Assembly: GCF_023715405.1 (NCBI RefSeq)
Contig: NZ_JAMBOC010000002.1
Span: forward strand, 248,001-312,000
DNA length: 64,000 bases
Source of the DNA: Solibacillus isronensis
Lineage (GTDB): Bacteria; Bacillota; Bacilli; Bacillales_A; Planococcaceae
Direction of reading: 5' to 3'
The notes beneath the pieces are model-generated. The model was not told where the DNA came from. It searched no databases and worked only from the letters and a program-made list of their open reading frames with translations. Below, one piece after another: positions 45,900 through 55,472 of the stretch (positions within the stretch are counted from its first letter, which is position 1; each line of letters opens with the position of its first letter). Position numbers and translations under genes: made by a program.

Positions 45900-47417
45900 T
45901 TAGTTGTTGCTAGGGAAAGCGAATGTCGATGCTGTCGTTTCTGTTGTGTCTGGCCAGCGTTCCGATACCGTTTTCGTTTTCGTAAAGAATCTGGCCTGAT
46001 CCGGACCAAACATATGCCCTTCACCAAAGCGCGAACCTTTAAAGCCGGCAAAGTTATGATAGCCGACAGGGATTGGAATCGGCACATTGACGCCGACCAT
46101 ACCTACATCAATCTCCGTTGTAAACTTGCGCGCTGCCGCACCGTCGTTCGTGAAGATCGTGACCCCATTCGCCAGATCCTGACCGTTAATGAAATCAATC
46201 GCTTCCGCAAGCGAGTTTACACGCACGACATTACGAGCCGGACCGAAAACTTCCTCATCGAAAATTTCCATCTCCTTCGTAATATTGTCCAGTAATGTCG
46301 GACCTACGAAGAAGCCTTCCGAGTTTTTCACGATATCCAGTTCGCGGCCGTCCACTACAACTGTCGCACCTTGACGTTCAGCTAAATCGATTGCTTTCAA
46401 AATATTCTCTTTCGACTCTTTTGAAATAACAGGACCAAAATCCGTCCCCTCTTCTTTATAGCTGCCCACTTTTAAGTTGCTGATTTTCTCTTTCAAAATC
46501 GCCACAAGTCGATCAGCCGTCTCTTCACCAACCGGCATAATTGTAGAAATCGCCATACAACGTTGGGAAGCCGCGCCATATGCTGCACCGATAAACGCGT
46601 TCGCCACTTGCTCTAAATCAGCGTCCGGCATAACAACCATATTATTTTTCCCGCCGCCTAAAGCCGTAACGCGCTTACCGTATTTCGAACCCGTTTCGTA
46701 AATATATTTCGCAACAGGTGTCGAACCGACAAATGAAATCGCTTGAACAGTCGGGTTTTCCAGCAGCTCATTTACTGCATCTTTACTGCCGTTTACTACT
46801 GTCCAGATCCCGTCCGGCAATCCTGCTTTTTTCCATAGTTCACTGACAAACAGCGAAGTCATCGGCACCTTTTCTGATGCTTTTAAAATAACCGCGTTCC
46901 CTACAGCGACCGCCATCGATGTTTGCGCTAACGGCACCATGATCGGGAAATTGAATGGCGAGATAGCCGCAACAACACCTAAAGGGTACTTCGCAGAGTA
47001 GGCATTAATTTGACCACCTACATTTACCGAATATTCCCCTTTCACTAAATGAGGTGCACCGATTGCCAAGTCAACCGATTCCAATGCACGTGTCACTTCA
47101 CCGCGCGCATCCTCCAACGTTTTCCCGCTCTCCGTACAAATAATATCCAATAGCTGATCCATATTTTCTGTCAGTAAAAATCGGAAACGCATCAATACTT
47201 CCGCACGCTTCGCAACAGACAGATCACGCCATGCCGGGAAAGCCGCTTTTGCTGCTGCAATGGCTTCACGTGTTTCTTCAGCTGTCGCAATCGGAACTTC
47301 GGCAATTACTTCGCCTGTCGTCGGGTTATAAACTTTCGAATAGTTGTTGCTCTTCCCTTCGACCAATTCACCATTGATAAAATGTGTTAACTTTTTTACC
47401 GAAACTGCTTCTGTCAT
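45900..47417 (-). CDS. mmsA: CoA-acylating (methyl)malonate-semialdehyde dehydrogenase
   Basis: 505 residues, aldehyde-dehydrogenase fold. SPFNFPIMVPLAQTSMAVAV, ALGGGKNNMVVMPDADLEQV and the catalytic Cys in GAASQRCMAISTIMP are those of the MmsA/IolA group. In this setting it turns malonate semialdehyde from beta-alanine (or the methyl form from thymine) into acetyl- or propionyl-CoA. It follows the aminotransferase by 15 bp. Confidence 0.93.
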   Translation of the reverse strand: MTEAVSVKKLTHFINGELVEGKSNNYSKVYNPTTGEVIAEVPIATAEETREAIAAAKAAFPAWRDLSVAKRAEVLMRFRFLLTENMDQLLDIICTESGKTLEDARGEVTRALESVDLAIGAPHLVKGEYSVNVGGQINAYSAKYPLGVVAAISPFNFPIMVPLAQTSMAVAVGNAVILKASEKVPMTSLFVSELWKKAGLPDGIWTVVNGSKDAVNELLENPTVQAISFVGSTPVAKYIYETGSKYGKRVTALGGGKNNMVVMPDADLEQVANAFIGAAYGAASQRCMAISTIMPVGEETADRLVAILKEKISNLKVGSYKEEGTDFGPVISKESKENILKAIDLAERQGATVVVDGRELDIVKNSEGFFVGPTLLDNITKEMEIFDEEVFGPARNVVRVNSLAEAIDFINGQDLANGVTIFTNDGAAARKFTTEIDVGMVGVNVPIPIPVGYHNFAGFKGSRFGEGHMFGPDQARFFTKTKTVSERWPDTTETTASTFAFPSNN

Positions 47418-47432
47418 TATGAAGATCCCCCT

Positions 47433-48788
47433 TTATTTAATACTGTTCACTGCTTCAATCACTGTATTGGCAATCAGGTCCTTTTCCTCCAATGAAATTG
47501 AAAGCGGCGGTGACAGCGTTAATATATTGTTGAAGTTCGCTACCGTTACACCATTTTTGCCGATAATGACGCCCTTCTTCTTACAGTAGGCAATCACTGC
47601 ATTTACGCGCTCAACATCAAGCGGTGTTTTCGTTTCCTTATTTTCAACAAGCTCAATACCGATCAATAATCCTTTGCCGCGAATATCGCCCACGAAAGGA
47701 TGATCCTCTAAATTTTCTTTTAATGTGCGCTTAAGCGATTCTCCGAGTACAACGGATTGCTCGAATAAATTTTCGCGCTCCATAATTTCAATGTTTTTCA
47801 ATGCAACTGCACATGCGACCGGTGACCCGCCAAATGTATTAATATGACGGAAAAATTCATAGTCCCCATTCGCAACAAACTGCTCGTAAATTTCGCGACG
47901 GATTGCAGTTGCTGATAATGGCATGTAAGCACTTGTCAGCCCTTTAGCCATCGTCACAATATCCGGCTTAATGCCATAGTTTTGGAAGCCGAACGCTGTA
48001 CCTGTACGTCCGAAACCACAGATTACCTCGTCAACGATTAAGAGCGCACCGTGTTTCTCGCACACTTCCTTTACGCCTTTCAAGTAATCTTCATTCGGTA
48101 CAATGACACCGCCACCTGTAATAATCGGCTCCATAATAACCGCGGCGATCGTTTCTGACATTTCCCAAGTCATCACCTGGTCGATGTTTTTCACACTAGG
48201 CAATGTTTTAGCATCGCCGTTTACCGCCTCTTCCGGATTCCGGTACTGATCAGGTGGTGCCACATGTAAAAAGCCCGGTGCAAGCGGCTCGTATTTATAT
48301 TTGCGCTGCGCTTGGCCTGTCGCTGCCAACGCGCCCATTGAACTTCCATGATAAGCACGGTAGCGGGAAATGATTTTATAGCGGTTCGTATCACCTTTTT
48401 GCTGATGATATTGTCTTGCCACTTTAAACGCCACTTCATTTGCTTCCGATCCGCTGTTCGAATAGAAGACGACATATTCGTCACCAAGCAGCTCACTGAT
48501 TTTCTGGCTCAGTAAAATTGCTGGTGTGTGCCCATTCGTCAGCGGTGTATATGAATTCTTAAGCATTTGCTCGTAAGCTGTGTCAGCAATTTCCTTACGA
48601 CCATAACCAATATTCGTACACCAAAGCCCTGCCATTGCATCCAAATATTTATTGCCATCGATGTCTGTCAGCCAAGCACCTTCCGCTCGTTCAACGATAA
48701 ATGTTGCTTCCGGGTTATAAGGCTTCATCGAGTGCCATACATGTTTTTCGTCATTTGCTTTCCAGTTATACTCTACATATTGGCTCAT
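47433..48788 (-). CDS. Class III aminotransferase, probably beta-alanine aminotransferase
   Basis: 451 residues. PLP-fold motifs YSNSGSEANEVAFKVARQYH, YHGSSMGALAATG, LLIVDEVICGFGRTGTAFGF and the Lys in IVTMAKGLTSAYMPLSA. This omega-transaminase group uses beta-alanine and pyruvate. Its place in the cluster makes it the step that converts beta-alanine to malonate semialdehyde. It heads a two-gene unit with mmsA; GGAGGG precedes the start. Confidence 0.9.
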   Translation of the reverse strand: MSQYVEYNWKANDEKHVWHSMKPYNPEATFIVERAEGAWLTDIDGNKYLDAMAGLWCTNIGYGRKEIADTAYEQMLKNSYTPLTNGHTPAILLSQKISELLGDEYVVFYSNSGSEANEVAFKVARQYHQQKGDTNRYKIISRYRAYHGSSMGALAATGQAQRKYKYEPLAPGFLHVAPPDQYRNPEEAVNGDAKTLPSVKNIDQVMTWEMSETIAAVIMEPIITGGGVIVPNEDYLKGVKEVCEKHGALLIVDEVICGFGRTGTAFGFQNYGIKPDIVTMAKGLTSAYMPLSATAIRREIYEQFVANGDYEFFRHINTFGGSPVACAVALKNIEIMERENLFEQSVVLGESLKRTLKENLEDHPFVGDIRGKGLLIGIELVENKETKTPLDVERVNAVIAYCKKKGVIIGKNGVTVANFNNILTLSPPLSISLEEKDLIANTVIEAVNSIK

Positions 48789-48922
48789 GCATTTCCCTCC
48801 TACATTCCTAAACTCTATTTCTATTTTCGCTTATTGGAAGATTAAGGGCATTATACATAGTGTAAAATGGATGTTCGCCTCGATTTCACATTTAGGTCAA
48901 AGAGCTTTCTAAATCACGGCAC

Positions 48923-50461
48923 CTAAACCTTCACACCTTCATAATAATTATGCTTTGTCATGAGTAGCATGATTTCCAGGCAGAGACGGTTTTCGTATTT
49001 CATAAAATCATTGCCGATGATCTGCTCCACCTTTTCCAGGCGGTGATAAAGGGTTTGGCGGACGATGAACAGTTTTTCGGCTGTTTCCTTTTTTAGTCCG
49101 TTACACTGAAAATACACATCAAGCGTTTGGATCAGATTCGCATTGTGCTTGCTGTCATACTGGCTGAGCTTTTCGATTTTTTCCTTCGCCGCCTGCATAA
49201 GACTGCTGTTGTTTTGCAGAACTTTCACCATATGGTACAGCACCAGTTCATCGTAGAAATATGAATGCTCCATATGTTTCATCCTGATCTGAAGGGTTTC
49301 CTGCGCTGTTTGATAGCTTTCTTTCAATTCATTGTAATGCGAAACATATTTTCCAACTGCAATAAGCATGTCCTGTTTATTTTGCTGGATCATCTCATTC
49401 ATCACGCGGTTCATCCGTTCTTTATACGTAGCCCCTTGCGCCAGATCGTTTACAATGAAAATCAAATATTGGGACTGCTCGACAATAAATGTGTAAAACC
49501 CTTCCTTCTGCAATGCCTGACGAAGATTGATTTTGTAATTCGTTAAATCTTTTTTCGCATTTTTCCTTCTGAGCTGATGAATCATAACCATCCAGCCGTT
49601 ATGCTTCAACTTCTGATCAATTTCCTCGATAAAATAAAGCAGCTCATCATCGCTGTTTTCACCTTCAAGCCACTTTTCAAAGAACTTTCGGTTTTCGCTT
49701 TCGAGTTTTTCTTCAATATATAAATCTCTTAAAATAAACTGTGACAGTGTGACAACAGTGCGGTCCAAAATGAGCAAATCCAACTCCGTCATTTCTCTTT
49801 TTTCGGAGTATATATAGACAGTACCGTACAACTGGTCAAATAAATTCACTTCAATCTTCGCTTTATGTTTACTACCTAAACGATCAATATACTTTTTGCA
49901 ATTTTCAATCTTTTTATCCGGGATTGCGAGACTTGTTCCTTTTTTCACATCAAAATAAATATCCACATTCAAATACTTTTGCATATACTGCAAAATCTTT
50001 ACTTTGTCATTCACCTTCAGAACATAGTTGTTAATCTTCTGGGAGTAATCTTCGAGCTGCCTTAAAATATCGTATTGCTGATGAATGATCGCTGTATGCA
50101 AATCTTGCGTAATGCCGACAAACGGGACAATTTCCTGAAAAACGATGAGCGGAAAATCCAGTTGATCCGCCAGTTTAATGACACTTTCTGGAATCGTTTG
50201 AATGTACATACCTAACTCAATACACAGCCCGGCTACATTTAATTCATTAAGCTGCCTTACAAAATTCAGAAAGCCTTGTTCATTATCTTTTAAAATGACG
50301 CCCGTTGTCAGAATGAGCTCATTTCCTTTTATCAGCTGCTTCACATCGGTAACTTCCAATATATGAATCCATTTGATCGCATGGCTTAAGCCAGTTTGAC
50401 CTGCGACGACCTTCGCTGATTCAAAGTATTTTCGATTTAGAACTTCTTTTACGGTTAACAT
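48923..50461 (-). CDS. PucR-family transcriptional regulator
   Basis: 512 residues from ATG 50461 (GGGGGC upstream). N-terminal PucR domain (LTVKEVLNRKYFESAKVVAG, GNELILTTGVILKDNEQG), middle GGDEF-like region, and C-terminal HTH (LDVYFQCNGLKKETAEKLFI, VRQTLYHRLEKVEQIIG). It is divergent from the M20 hydrolase and next to the aminotransferase, so it is the likely activator of the pyrimidine cluster. Confidence 0.9.
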   Translation of the reverse strand: MLTVKEVLNRKYFESAKVVAGQTGLSHAIKWIHILEVTDVKQLIKGNELILTTGVILKDNEQGFLNFVRQLNELNVAGLCIELGMYIQTIPESVIKLADQLDFPLIVFQEIVPFVGITQDLHTAIIHQQYDILRQLEDYSQKINNYVLKVNDKVKILQYMQKYLNVDIYFDVKKGTSLAIPDKKIENCKKYIDRLGSKHKAKIEVNLFDQLYGTVYIYSEKREMTELDLLILDRTVVTLSQFILRDLYIEEKLESENRKFFEKWLEGENSDDELLYFIEEIDQKLKHNGWMVMIHQLRRKNAKKDLTNYKINLRQALQKEGFYTFIVEQSQYLIFIVNDLAQGATYKERMNRVMNEMIQQNKQDMLIAVGKYVSHYNELKESYQTAQETLQIRMKHMEHSYFYDELVLYHMVKVLQNNSSLMQAAKEKIEKLSQYDSKHNANLIQTLDVYFQCNGLKKETAEKLFIVRQTLYHRLEKVEQIIGNDFMKYENRLCLEIMLLMTKHNYYEGVKV

Positions 50462-50585
50462 AAGCAGCCCCCTATCATTAACAATTCGTCCATACAATTA
50501 TTGTATCATTTTACATTAAGTATATATTAATTTGTTATATGCTAGTGCTAATGTTTATATATTATTGAATTTAAGGGGGAATTTT

Positions 50586-51833
50586 ATGTTAAAAACAAAC
50601 CGCGAACGACTTCAAAACACTATTAATTTATTTAGCCAATTTGGGGCAACAGAAAATAATGGTGTCACACGTTTAAGCCTATCTCCCGAAGATATTCTCG
50701 CCCGCAACAAGTTTAAGGAAATTTGCGAACAGCTAGGTATGATCGTAACGGTTGATGATATGGGCACAATGTATGCAACACTTCCTTCCAACTCCGATAA
50801 TTTACCGATTGTCATCGGCTCACACTTGGATTCAGTCATTAAAGGCGGACGCTTCGATGGAGTGCTAGGTGTTTTAACTGCACTGGAAGCTGTCCAAACG
50901 ATTATTGATGAAAAACTCGAACTGAATCACCCTATCACGATCGTAAACTTCACAAATGAAGAAGGTGCACGTTTTGAACCGTCATTAATGGCTTCAGGTG
51001 TACTTTCAGGAAAATTCGAAAAGGAAAAGATGCTCGCTTCGACGGATCGTAAAGGGGTAACATTTGAACAAGCCCTAAAAGAAAGTGGCTATGAAGGCGA
51101 TGTCGCAAACCGTCTGACAGAGGCTCATGCCTATTTGGAGCTTCATATTGAACAAGGTCCCGTGCTGGAACATTATAAAAAAGAGATCGGTGTCGTGGAA
51201 GGCGTTCTTGGCATGGTATGCTATGACATTACATTAACCGGCGAATCGAACCATGCGGGCACTACCCCTATTTCCATGCGTAAAGACAGTATGTTTGCCG
51301 CAATGCAAATCATTTCCATCCTACAAAATAAATTAAAACAGCTTCCTGAAGATCTTGTTTATACGATCGGACGCATCAATGCCTACCCGAATATTCATAC
51401 GGTCATCCCGAGCAGCGTAACATTCTCGTTGGAATCCCGACACCAAGACCCGGCAGTCATTCAGCAAGTGGAGCAAATTATTTTTGACCTTCCGAAAGAA
51501 ATCGAAAATTGCGAGCTGAGCTACAAAAAGCTATGGAGCCGGGATACGGTGTATTTCGCACCGGAAGTTGTTCATGCTGTAGCAGCAAGTACAGATGAAC
51601 TCGGGCTTTCACGCCATCATATGTTCAGCGGTGCCGGCCACGATGCTCAATTTATCGCCGGTTACATTCCTTCTACGATGATTTTCGTCCCAAGTGCAAA
51701 AGGCTACAGTCACCGTGAAGACGAATATACTTCCTACGAGGAATGTTCAAAAGGTGCGGATGTCCTTGTTAATGCAGTATTGAAAGTAGCCGAATCTTCG
51801 GTTTCACCCGTAAAGTCTGCTAGTGTAAAGTAA
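50586..51833 (+). CDS. M20-family amidohydrolase, probable beta-ureidopropionase
   Basis: 415 residues from ATG 50586 (AAGGGGGAA upstream). Zn-site motifs VIGSHLDSVIKGGRFDGVLG, NFTNEEGARFEPSLMASGV, LELHIEQGPVLE, and the substrate Arg/His region GRINAYPNIHTVIP, SGAGHDAQFIAGY. The family hydrolyses N-carbamoyl-beta-alanine, N-carbamoyl amino acids or allantoate. With dihydropyrimidinase and PreTA nearby, ureidopropionase is the best fit: step three of uracil degradation. Confidence 0.9.
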   Translation: MLKTNRERLQNTINLFSQFGATENNGVTRLSLSPEDILARNKFKEICEQLGMIVTVDDMGTMYATLPSNSDNLPIVIGSHLDSVIKGGRFDGVLGVLTALEAVQTIIDEKLELNHPITIVNFTNEEGARFEPSLMASGVLSGKFEKEKMLASTDRKGVTFEQALKESGYEGDVANRLTEAHAYLELHIEQGPVLEHYKKEIGVVEGVLGMVCYDITLTGESNHAGTTPISMRKDSMFAAMQIISILQNKLKQLPEDLVYTIGRINAYPNIHTVIPSSVTFSLESRHQDPAVIQQVEQIIFDLPKEIENCELSYKKLWSRDTVYFAPEVVHAVAASTDELGLSRHHMFSGAGHDAQFIAGYIPSTMIFVPSAKGYSHREDEYTSYEECSKGADVLVNAVLKVAESSVSPVKSASVK

Positions 51834-51923
51834 GGGTTTTTATGATGAAATCAATAGAATTGCCCTCCTCTTCTTATTAGGTGAACATACTATATGGTAC
51901 CCCTACTAAAAGGAGGTGGGATG

Positions 51924-52184
51924 ATGAGACGTCCTGCAACGGGGTTCTGCTTCCCTGGTTATCGTTACTGTGGACCGGGATGTACTGGACCTGGTGCACC
52001 AACGAATGCAGTAGATAATTGCTGTCTGAACCATGATGCTTGTTATGCATACGGATACGATAAAAGATATTGTGACGCAATTTTCCAGCAATGTTTAAAT
52101 CAATACAAAAACCCCTCTACAAAAATGGGGAGGGACGCAAATTTATTTTCCCGAGCGATTCGGTTAAAGAACTTTCTAATATAA
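51924..52184 (+). CDS. Mini phospholipase A2-like protein
   Basis: About 86 residues. AGGAGG lies 7 nt before ATG 51924; another ATG is one codon earlier. YCGPGCTGPG resembles the calcium loop and VDNCCLNHDACYAYGYDKRY the catalytic H-D pair of small PLA2 enzymes, with Cys pairs as in secreted types. The order GPG...GxPxNxVD...HD..Y resembles parvovirus VP1-type PLA2. No signal peptide is present, so it may be released at sporulation or lysis. A strong terminator follows. Confidence 0.7.
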   Translation: MRRPATGFCFPGYRYCGPGCTGPGAPTNAVDNCCLNHDACYAYGYDKRYCDAIFQQCLNQYKNPSTKMGRDANLFSRAIRLKNFLI

Positions 52185-52189
52185 ACCTA

Positions 52190-52237
52190 AAAACACAGGC
52201 ATGAATTCCTTTTCAAAAGGGTTCATGCCTGTGTTTT
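52190..52237. terminator. Bidirectional terminator
   Basis: AAAACACAGGCATGAA pairs exactly with TTCATGCCTGTGTTTT (16-bp stem) between convergent genes. Confidence 0.85.
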
Positions 52238-52240
52238 CTA

Positions 52241-53035
52241 TTAATCGATTTTCTGACCAGTAATTTCTTCTAATTTACCGTTTTCTTTAATTTTTGCTAA
52301 CCCTTCATTTAAACGGTTTAGTAACTCCGTGTTACCCTTTTTCACCATAAAACCGTAATACTCTTTTTCGAACTGATCTGATTCAATTGCTTTTAAACCT
52401 GAATCCGGATTGTTCTTTAAGTATTCGATTACAACGGCATTATCGCCAAACGCTGCTGCTGTTGCACCATTGATTACTTCCTGGAATGCCACTGGCTGGT
52501 TTTCATACGCTAAAATTTTTGAACTTGATTTCCCTTGCAGGTTTTGTGCTGCAATATGACCTGTCGTATTAATTTGAACAGAGATTTTTTGATCTTTTAA
52601 CTCATCCAATGTTTCAATTGTAGAATCCTCTTTCACAACGATCATTAATGACGCTTCATAATATGGATCTGTGAAGTCATACGTTTCTTTACGCTCATCT
52701 GTAATGGTAATGCCTGATGCACCTAAATCCAGTTCACCATTCGTAATTTGCTGGAATACCGGCTCCCAACCTACATTTCGAAATTCGATTTCAGAACCGA
52801 TTTCTTCACCGATTGCTTTCATAATATCAACATCGATTCCGACAATTTCACCTTTATCGTTCATCGATTCAAATGGGGCAAATGTTGCTTCTGTTCCGAC
52901 TAATAGCTTTTTACCGCCACCTTCTCCGGATCTTGCGCTTCCTGATGTTTCATCGTCTGATGTACCGCATGCGGCTAAAATGATTGTTAATGCCATTAGC
53001 AGCATCGTTATTAAAAACTTCTTCGTTTTGAACAT
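52241..53035 (-). CDS. Polar amino-acid ABC transporter binding lipoprotein (second copy)
   Basis: 264 residues from ATG 53035 (GAGGGGG upstream). Lipobox LAAC near residue 23. SBP_bac_3 fold: GTEATFAPFESMNDKGEIVG, TITDERKETYDFTDPYYEAS, QINTTGHIAAQNLQG, NNPDSGLKAIES. It is roughly 60% identical by eye to the binding protein at 54693-55472, so it is a tandem duplicate. A terminator separates it from the ATPase gene, so it is a separate transcript. Confidence 0.92.
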   Translation of the reverse strand: MFKTKKFLITMLLMALTIILAACGTSDDETSGSARSGEGGGKKLLVGTEATFAPFESMNDKGEIVGIDVDIMKAIGEEIGSEIEFRNVGWEPVFQQITNGELDLGASGITITDERKETYDFTDPYYEASLMIVVKEDSTIETLDELKDQKISVQINTTGHIAAQNLQGKSSSKILAYENQPVAFQEVINGATAAAFGDNAVVIEYLKNNPDSGLKAIESDQFEKEYYGFMVKKGNTELLNRLNEGLAKIKENGKLEEITGQKID

Positions 53036-53190
53036 TATAAAACCCCCTCTATTTTTGTTAAGATTATACATTTTTTAGTAGACCCACACAATATGTAATT
53101 CTGAATCTTCTAATAGTTTAGGTTATATAGATACCTCCAAGGAGTCCCATCGCCTATACTCCAACCAACAGTGCCTTCTATTAAATATAA

Positions 53191-53230
53191 AAAACTACCT
53201 TCTACTACTCATCATAATAGAAGATAGTTT
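53191..53230 (-). terminator. Terminator after the amino-acid ABC operon
   Basis: AAACTATCTTCTA pairs with TAGAAGGTAGTTT (one mismatch) and T6 follows on the minus strand. Confidence 0.8.
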
Positions 53231-53238
53231 CTCCGCTC

Positions 53239-53961
53239 TTAGAGTACTTTTCCTAAAAAGGCTTTTGTACGTTCGTTCTGCGGGTTGCCGAATACTTCAT
53301 CCGGGTGGCCTTGTTCTACGATGTAGCCGCCATCCATAAACAGTACACGGTCGCCTACTTCACGTGCGAAGCCCATTTCATGTGTTACGACAACCATTGT
53401 CATCCCTTCTTTTGCAAGGTTTTTCATTACTTCCAAAACCTCTTTTACCATTTCCGGGTCAAGGGCTGACGTTGGTTCATCAAACAGCATCACTTTCGGC
53501 TTCATTGCCAATGCGCGGGCAATCGCTACACGCTGCTGCTGACCGCCTGATAACTGCTGCGGGTAGTTATAGGCCTTTTCACGCAAACCAACCTTATCCA
53601 ATAGCTCCAGTGCCAGTGTTTCGGCATCGGCTTTGTTCAGTTGGCGAATTTGCATTGGAGCCATCGTAATATTATCGATGACCGACATATGCGGGAATAA
53701 GTTGAACTGCTGGAACACCATTCCTACTTCTGTACGGATTTCGTTAATATTTGTTTTCGGATCATTAATTTTAGTACCTTCAATATAGATTGCACCGTCC
53801 GTTACTTCCTCCAGCAAATTCATGCAGCGAAGAAACGTTGATTTCCCAGAACCAGATGGCCCGATGACACAAACTACCTCTTTTTCATGTACTTCATAAT
53901 CAATCCCCTTTAACACTTCGAGCTTGCCAAAATGCTTGTGTAAGTTTTCTACTTTAATCAT
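53239..53961 (-). CDS. glnQ: Polar amino-acid ABC transporter ATPase (GlnQ type)
   Basis: 240 residues. Walker [17 protein letters not shown]-loop [13 protein letters not shown], signature [15 protein letters not shown], Walker [16 protein letters not shown]-loop [12 protein letters not shown]. It starts directly after the permease stop (no gap). Substrate (glutamine, glutamate, cystine or other) cannot be told. Confidence 0.93.
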   Translation of the reverse strand: MIKVENLHKHFGKLEVLKGIDYEVHEKEVVCVIGPSGSGKSTFLRCMNLLEEVTDGAIYIEGTKINDPKTNINEIRTEVGMVFQQFNLFPHMSVIDNITMAPMQIRQLNKADAETLALELLDKVGLREKAYNYPQQLSGGQQQRVAIARALAMKPKVMLFDEPTSALDPEMVKEVLEVMKNLAKEGMTMVVVTHEMGFAREVGDRVLFMDGGYIVEQGHPDEVFGNPQNERTKAFLGKVL

Positions 53962-54663
53962 TTACGCGCGCTCCTTTTTCTTACGTGGGTTGTAATTAAT
54001 ATCAACTCGTTTTTCGATAAATGCAATGAGCTTCGTTACAGCATACGTTAATACAAGGTATAGGAACGCTGCGAATAAGTACGGCTCCCAGAAACGCTGA
54101 TACGTTCCGGCTACAACTTTACTTACATATAAAATTTCGGCTCCGGCAATTACCGTTACAAGTGAAGAGTCTTTTAATAATGCAATAAATTCATTCCCTA
54201 AAGGTGGGATCATACGACGAAACGCCTGCGGTAAAATAACTTTGCGCATCGCCTGGCCCTGTGTTAACCCTAAAGATCTGGCAGCTTCCATTTGACCTTT
54301 GTCGATCGACTGGATACCTGCACGGAAAATTTCTGCATTGTATGCGGCACTGTTTAAAATCAGTCCGACAATACCCGATACCCACCAACCTTGTGAAGTT
54401 CCAAAAATCGTTGGAATAACAGCTAAGTGAATTAATAATAATTGTACGAGCATTGGCGTACCACGGAATACGTCGACATATATTTTAGCCGGCCAGTAAA
54501 TCCACTTTTTTGTTGAAACTTGGCCTAATCCTAAAACTAGACCGAATATGATACCACCAATATAACCACATGCTGTTAAAACAATAGTCGCCCAAAGTCC
54601 TTTTGCATATAGTTCACGGTAGTTCCAGATTATATCCCAACGGAAAAAATCAAAAAAATCCAT
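53962..54663 (-). CDS. Polar amino-acid ABC transporter permease (HisM type)
   Basis: 233 residues with five or so helices. GLWATIVLTACGYIGGIIFG, YVDVFRGTPMLVQLLLIH, and the EAA loop EAARSLGLTQGQAMRKVILP, QAFRRMIPPLGNEF. It likely forms a homodimer with GlnQ-like ATPases. It lies 29 bp after its binding protein gene. Confidence 0.94.
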   Translation of the reverse strand: MDFFDFFRWDIIWNYRELYAKGLWATIVLTACGYIGGIIFGLVLGLGQVSTKKWIYWPAKIYVDVFRGTPMLVQLLLIHLAVIPTIFGTSQGWWVSGIVGLILNSAAYNAEIFRAGIQSIDKGQMEAARSLGLTQGQAMRKVILPQAFRRMIPPLGNEFIALLKDSSLVTVIAGAEILYVSKVVAGTYQRFWEPYLFAAFLYLVLTYAVTKLIAFIEKRVDINYNPRKKKERA

Positions 54664-54692
54664 CTGAAACCCTCCAATAAATTAAATGTAGC

Positions 54693-55472
54693 TTATTCGA
54701 TTTCCGTACCTGTAATTTCAGCTAACTTGCCATTGTCTTTAATTTTTTGAAGACCTTCATTTAAAATGTCCAATAGCTCTTTATTGCCCTTTTTCACCAT
54801 AAAGCCGAAGTAGTCTTTCTCAAATGAAGTATCCTCTACCGCTCTTAAGCCTGAATCAGGATTGTTTTCAAGGTAATCTAAAATTACTGCATTATCACCG
54901 ATTGCGGCATCAGCTGCACCTGTCAGCACTTCTGTTAAAGCAACAGAAAAGTTTTCATAAGCTAAAATCTTCGAGCTTGCAACACCTTGCAGTTCCTGTG
55001 CTGCGATATGACCTGTCGTATTAATTTGCACCGCGATTTTTTTGTCTTTAATATCTTCCAACGATGCCACTGTCGAACCTTCTTTTGTCACGATCAGTAA
55101 AGTCGCTTCATAGTAAGGATCTGTAAAGTCATATGATTCTTTACGCTCATCTGTAATTGTAATAGCCGCTGCGCCCATATCCACTTCACCAGTTGTTACT
55201 TGGCTCATCATTGAGTCCCAGCCTACATTTTTCACTTCTGTTTCAATGCCCATCTCTTCGCCGATCGCTGCTAAAATCTCTGAATCTAAGCCGACAACAT
55301 TTCCTTTATCATCTAAGTATTCAAATGGTGCATATGTAGCTTCCGTACCTGCAACGATTTTCTTATATTCTTTATCCCCTGTGGATGTAGATTCGTCCGC
55401 TCCACACGCCGTTAAAATCATTGAAGCTGCCGCTAAAGGTGCTGCCCATTTAAATAGTTTTCTAGTACTCAT
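54693..55472 (-). CDS. Polar amino-acid ABC transporter binding lipoprotein (first copy)
   Basis: 259 residues from ATG 55472 (CAGGAGGA upstream). Lipobox LTAC near residue 23. GTEATYAPFEYLDDKGNVVG, TITDERKESYDFTDPYYEAT, VQINTTGHIAAQELQGVASS, NNPDSGLRAVED. It heads the operon binding protein-permease-ATPase and has a diverged twin at 52241-53035. Confidence 0.93.
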   Translation of the reverse strand: MSTRKLFKWAAPLAAASMILTACGADESTSTGDKEYKKIVAGTEATYAPFEYLDDKGNVVGLDSEILAAIGEEMGIETEVKNVGWDSMMSQVTTGEVDMGAAAITITDERKESYDFTDPYYEATLLIVTKEGSTVASLEDIKDKKIAVQINTTGHIAAQELQGVASSKILAYENFSVALTEVLTGAADAAIGDNAVILDYLENNPDSGLRAVEDTSFEKDYFGFMVKKGNKELLDILNEGLQKIKDNGKLAEITGTEIE

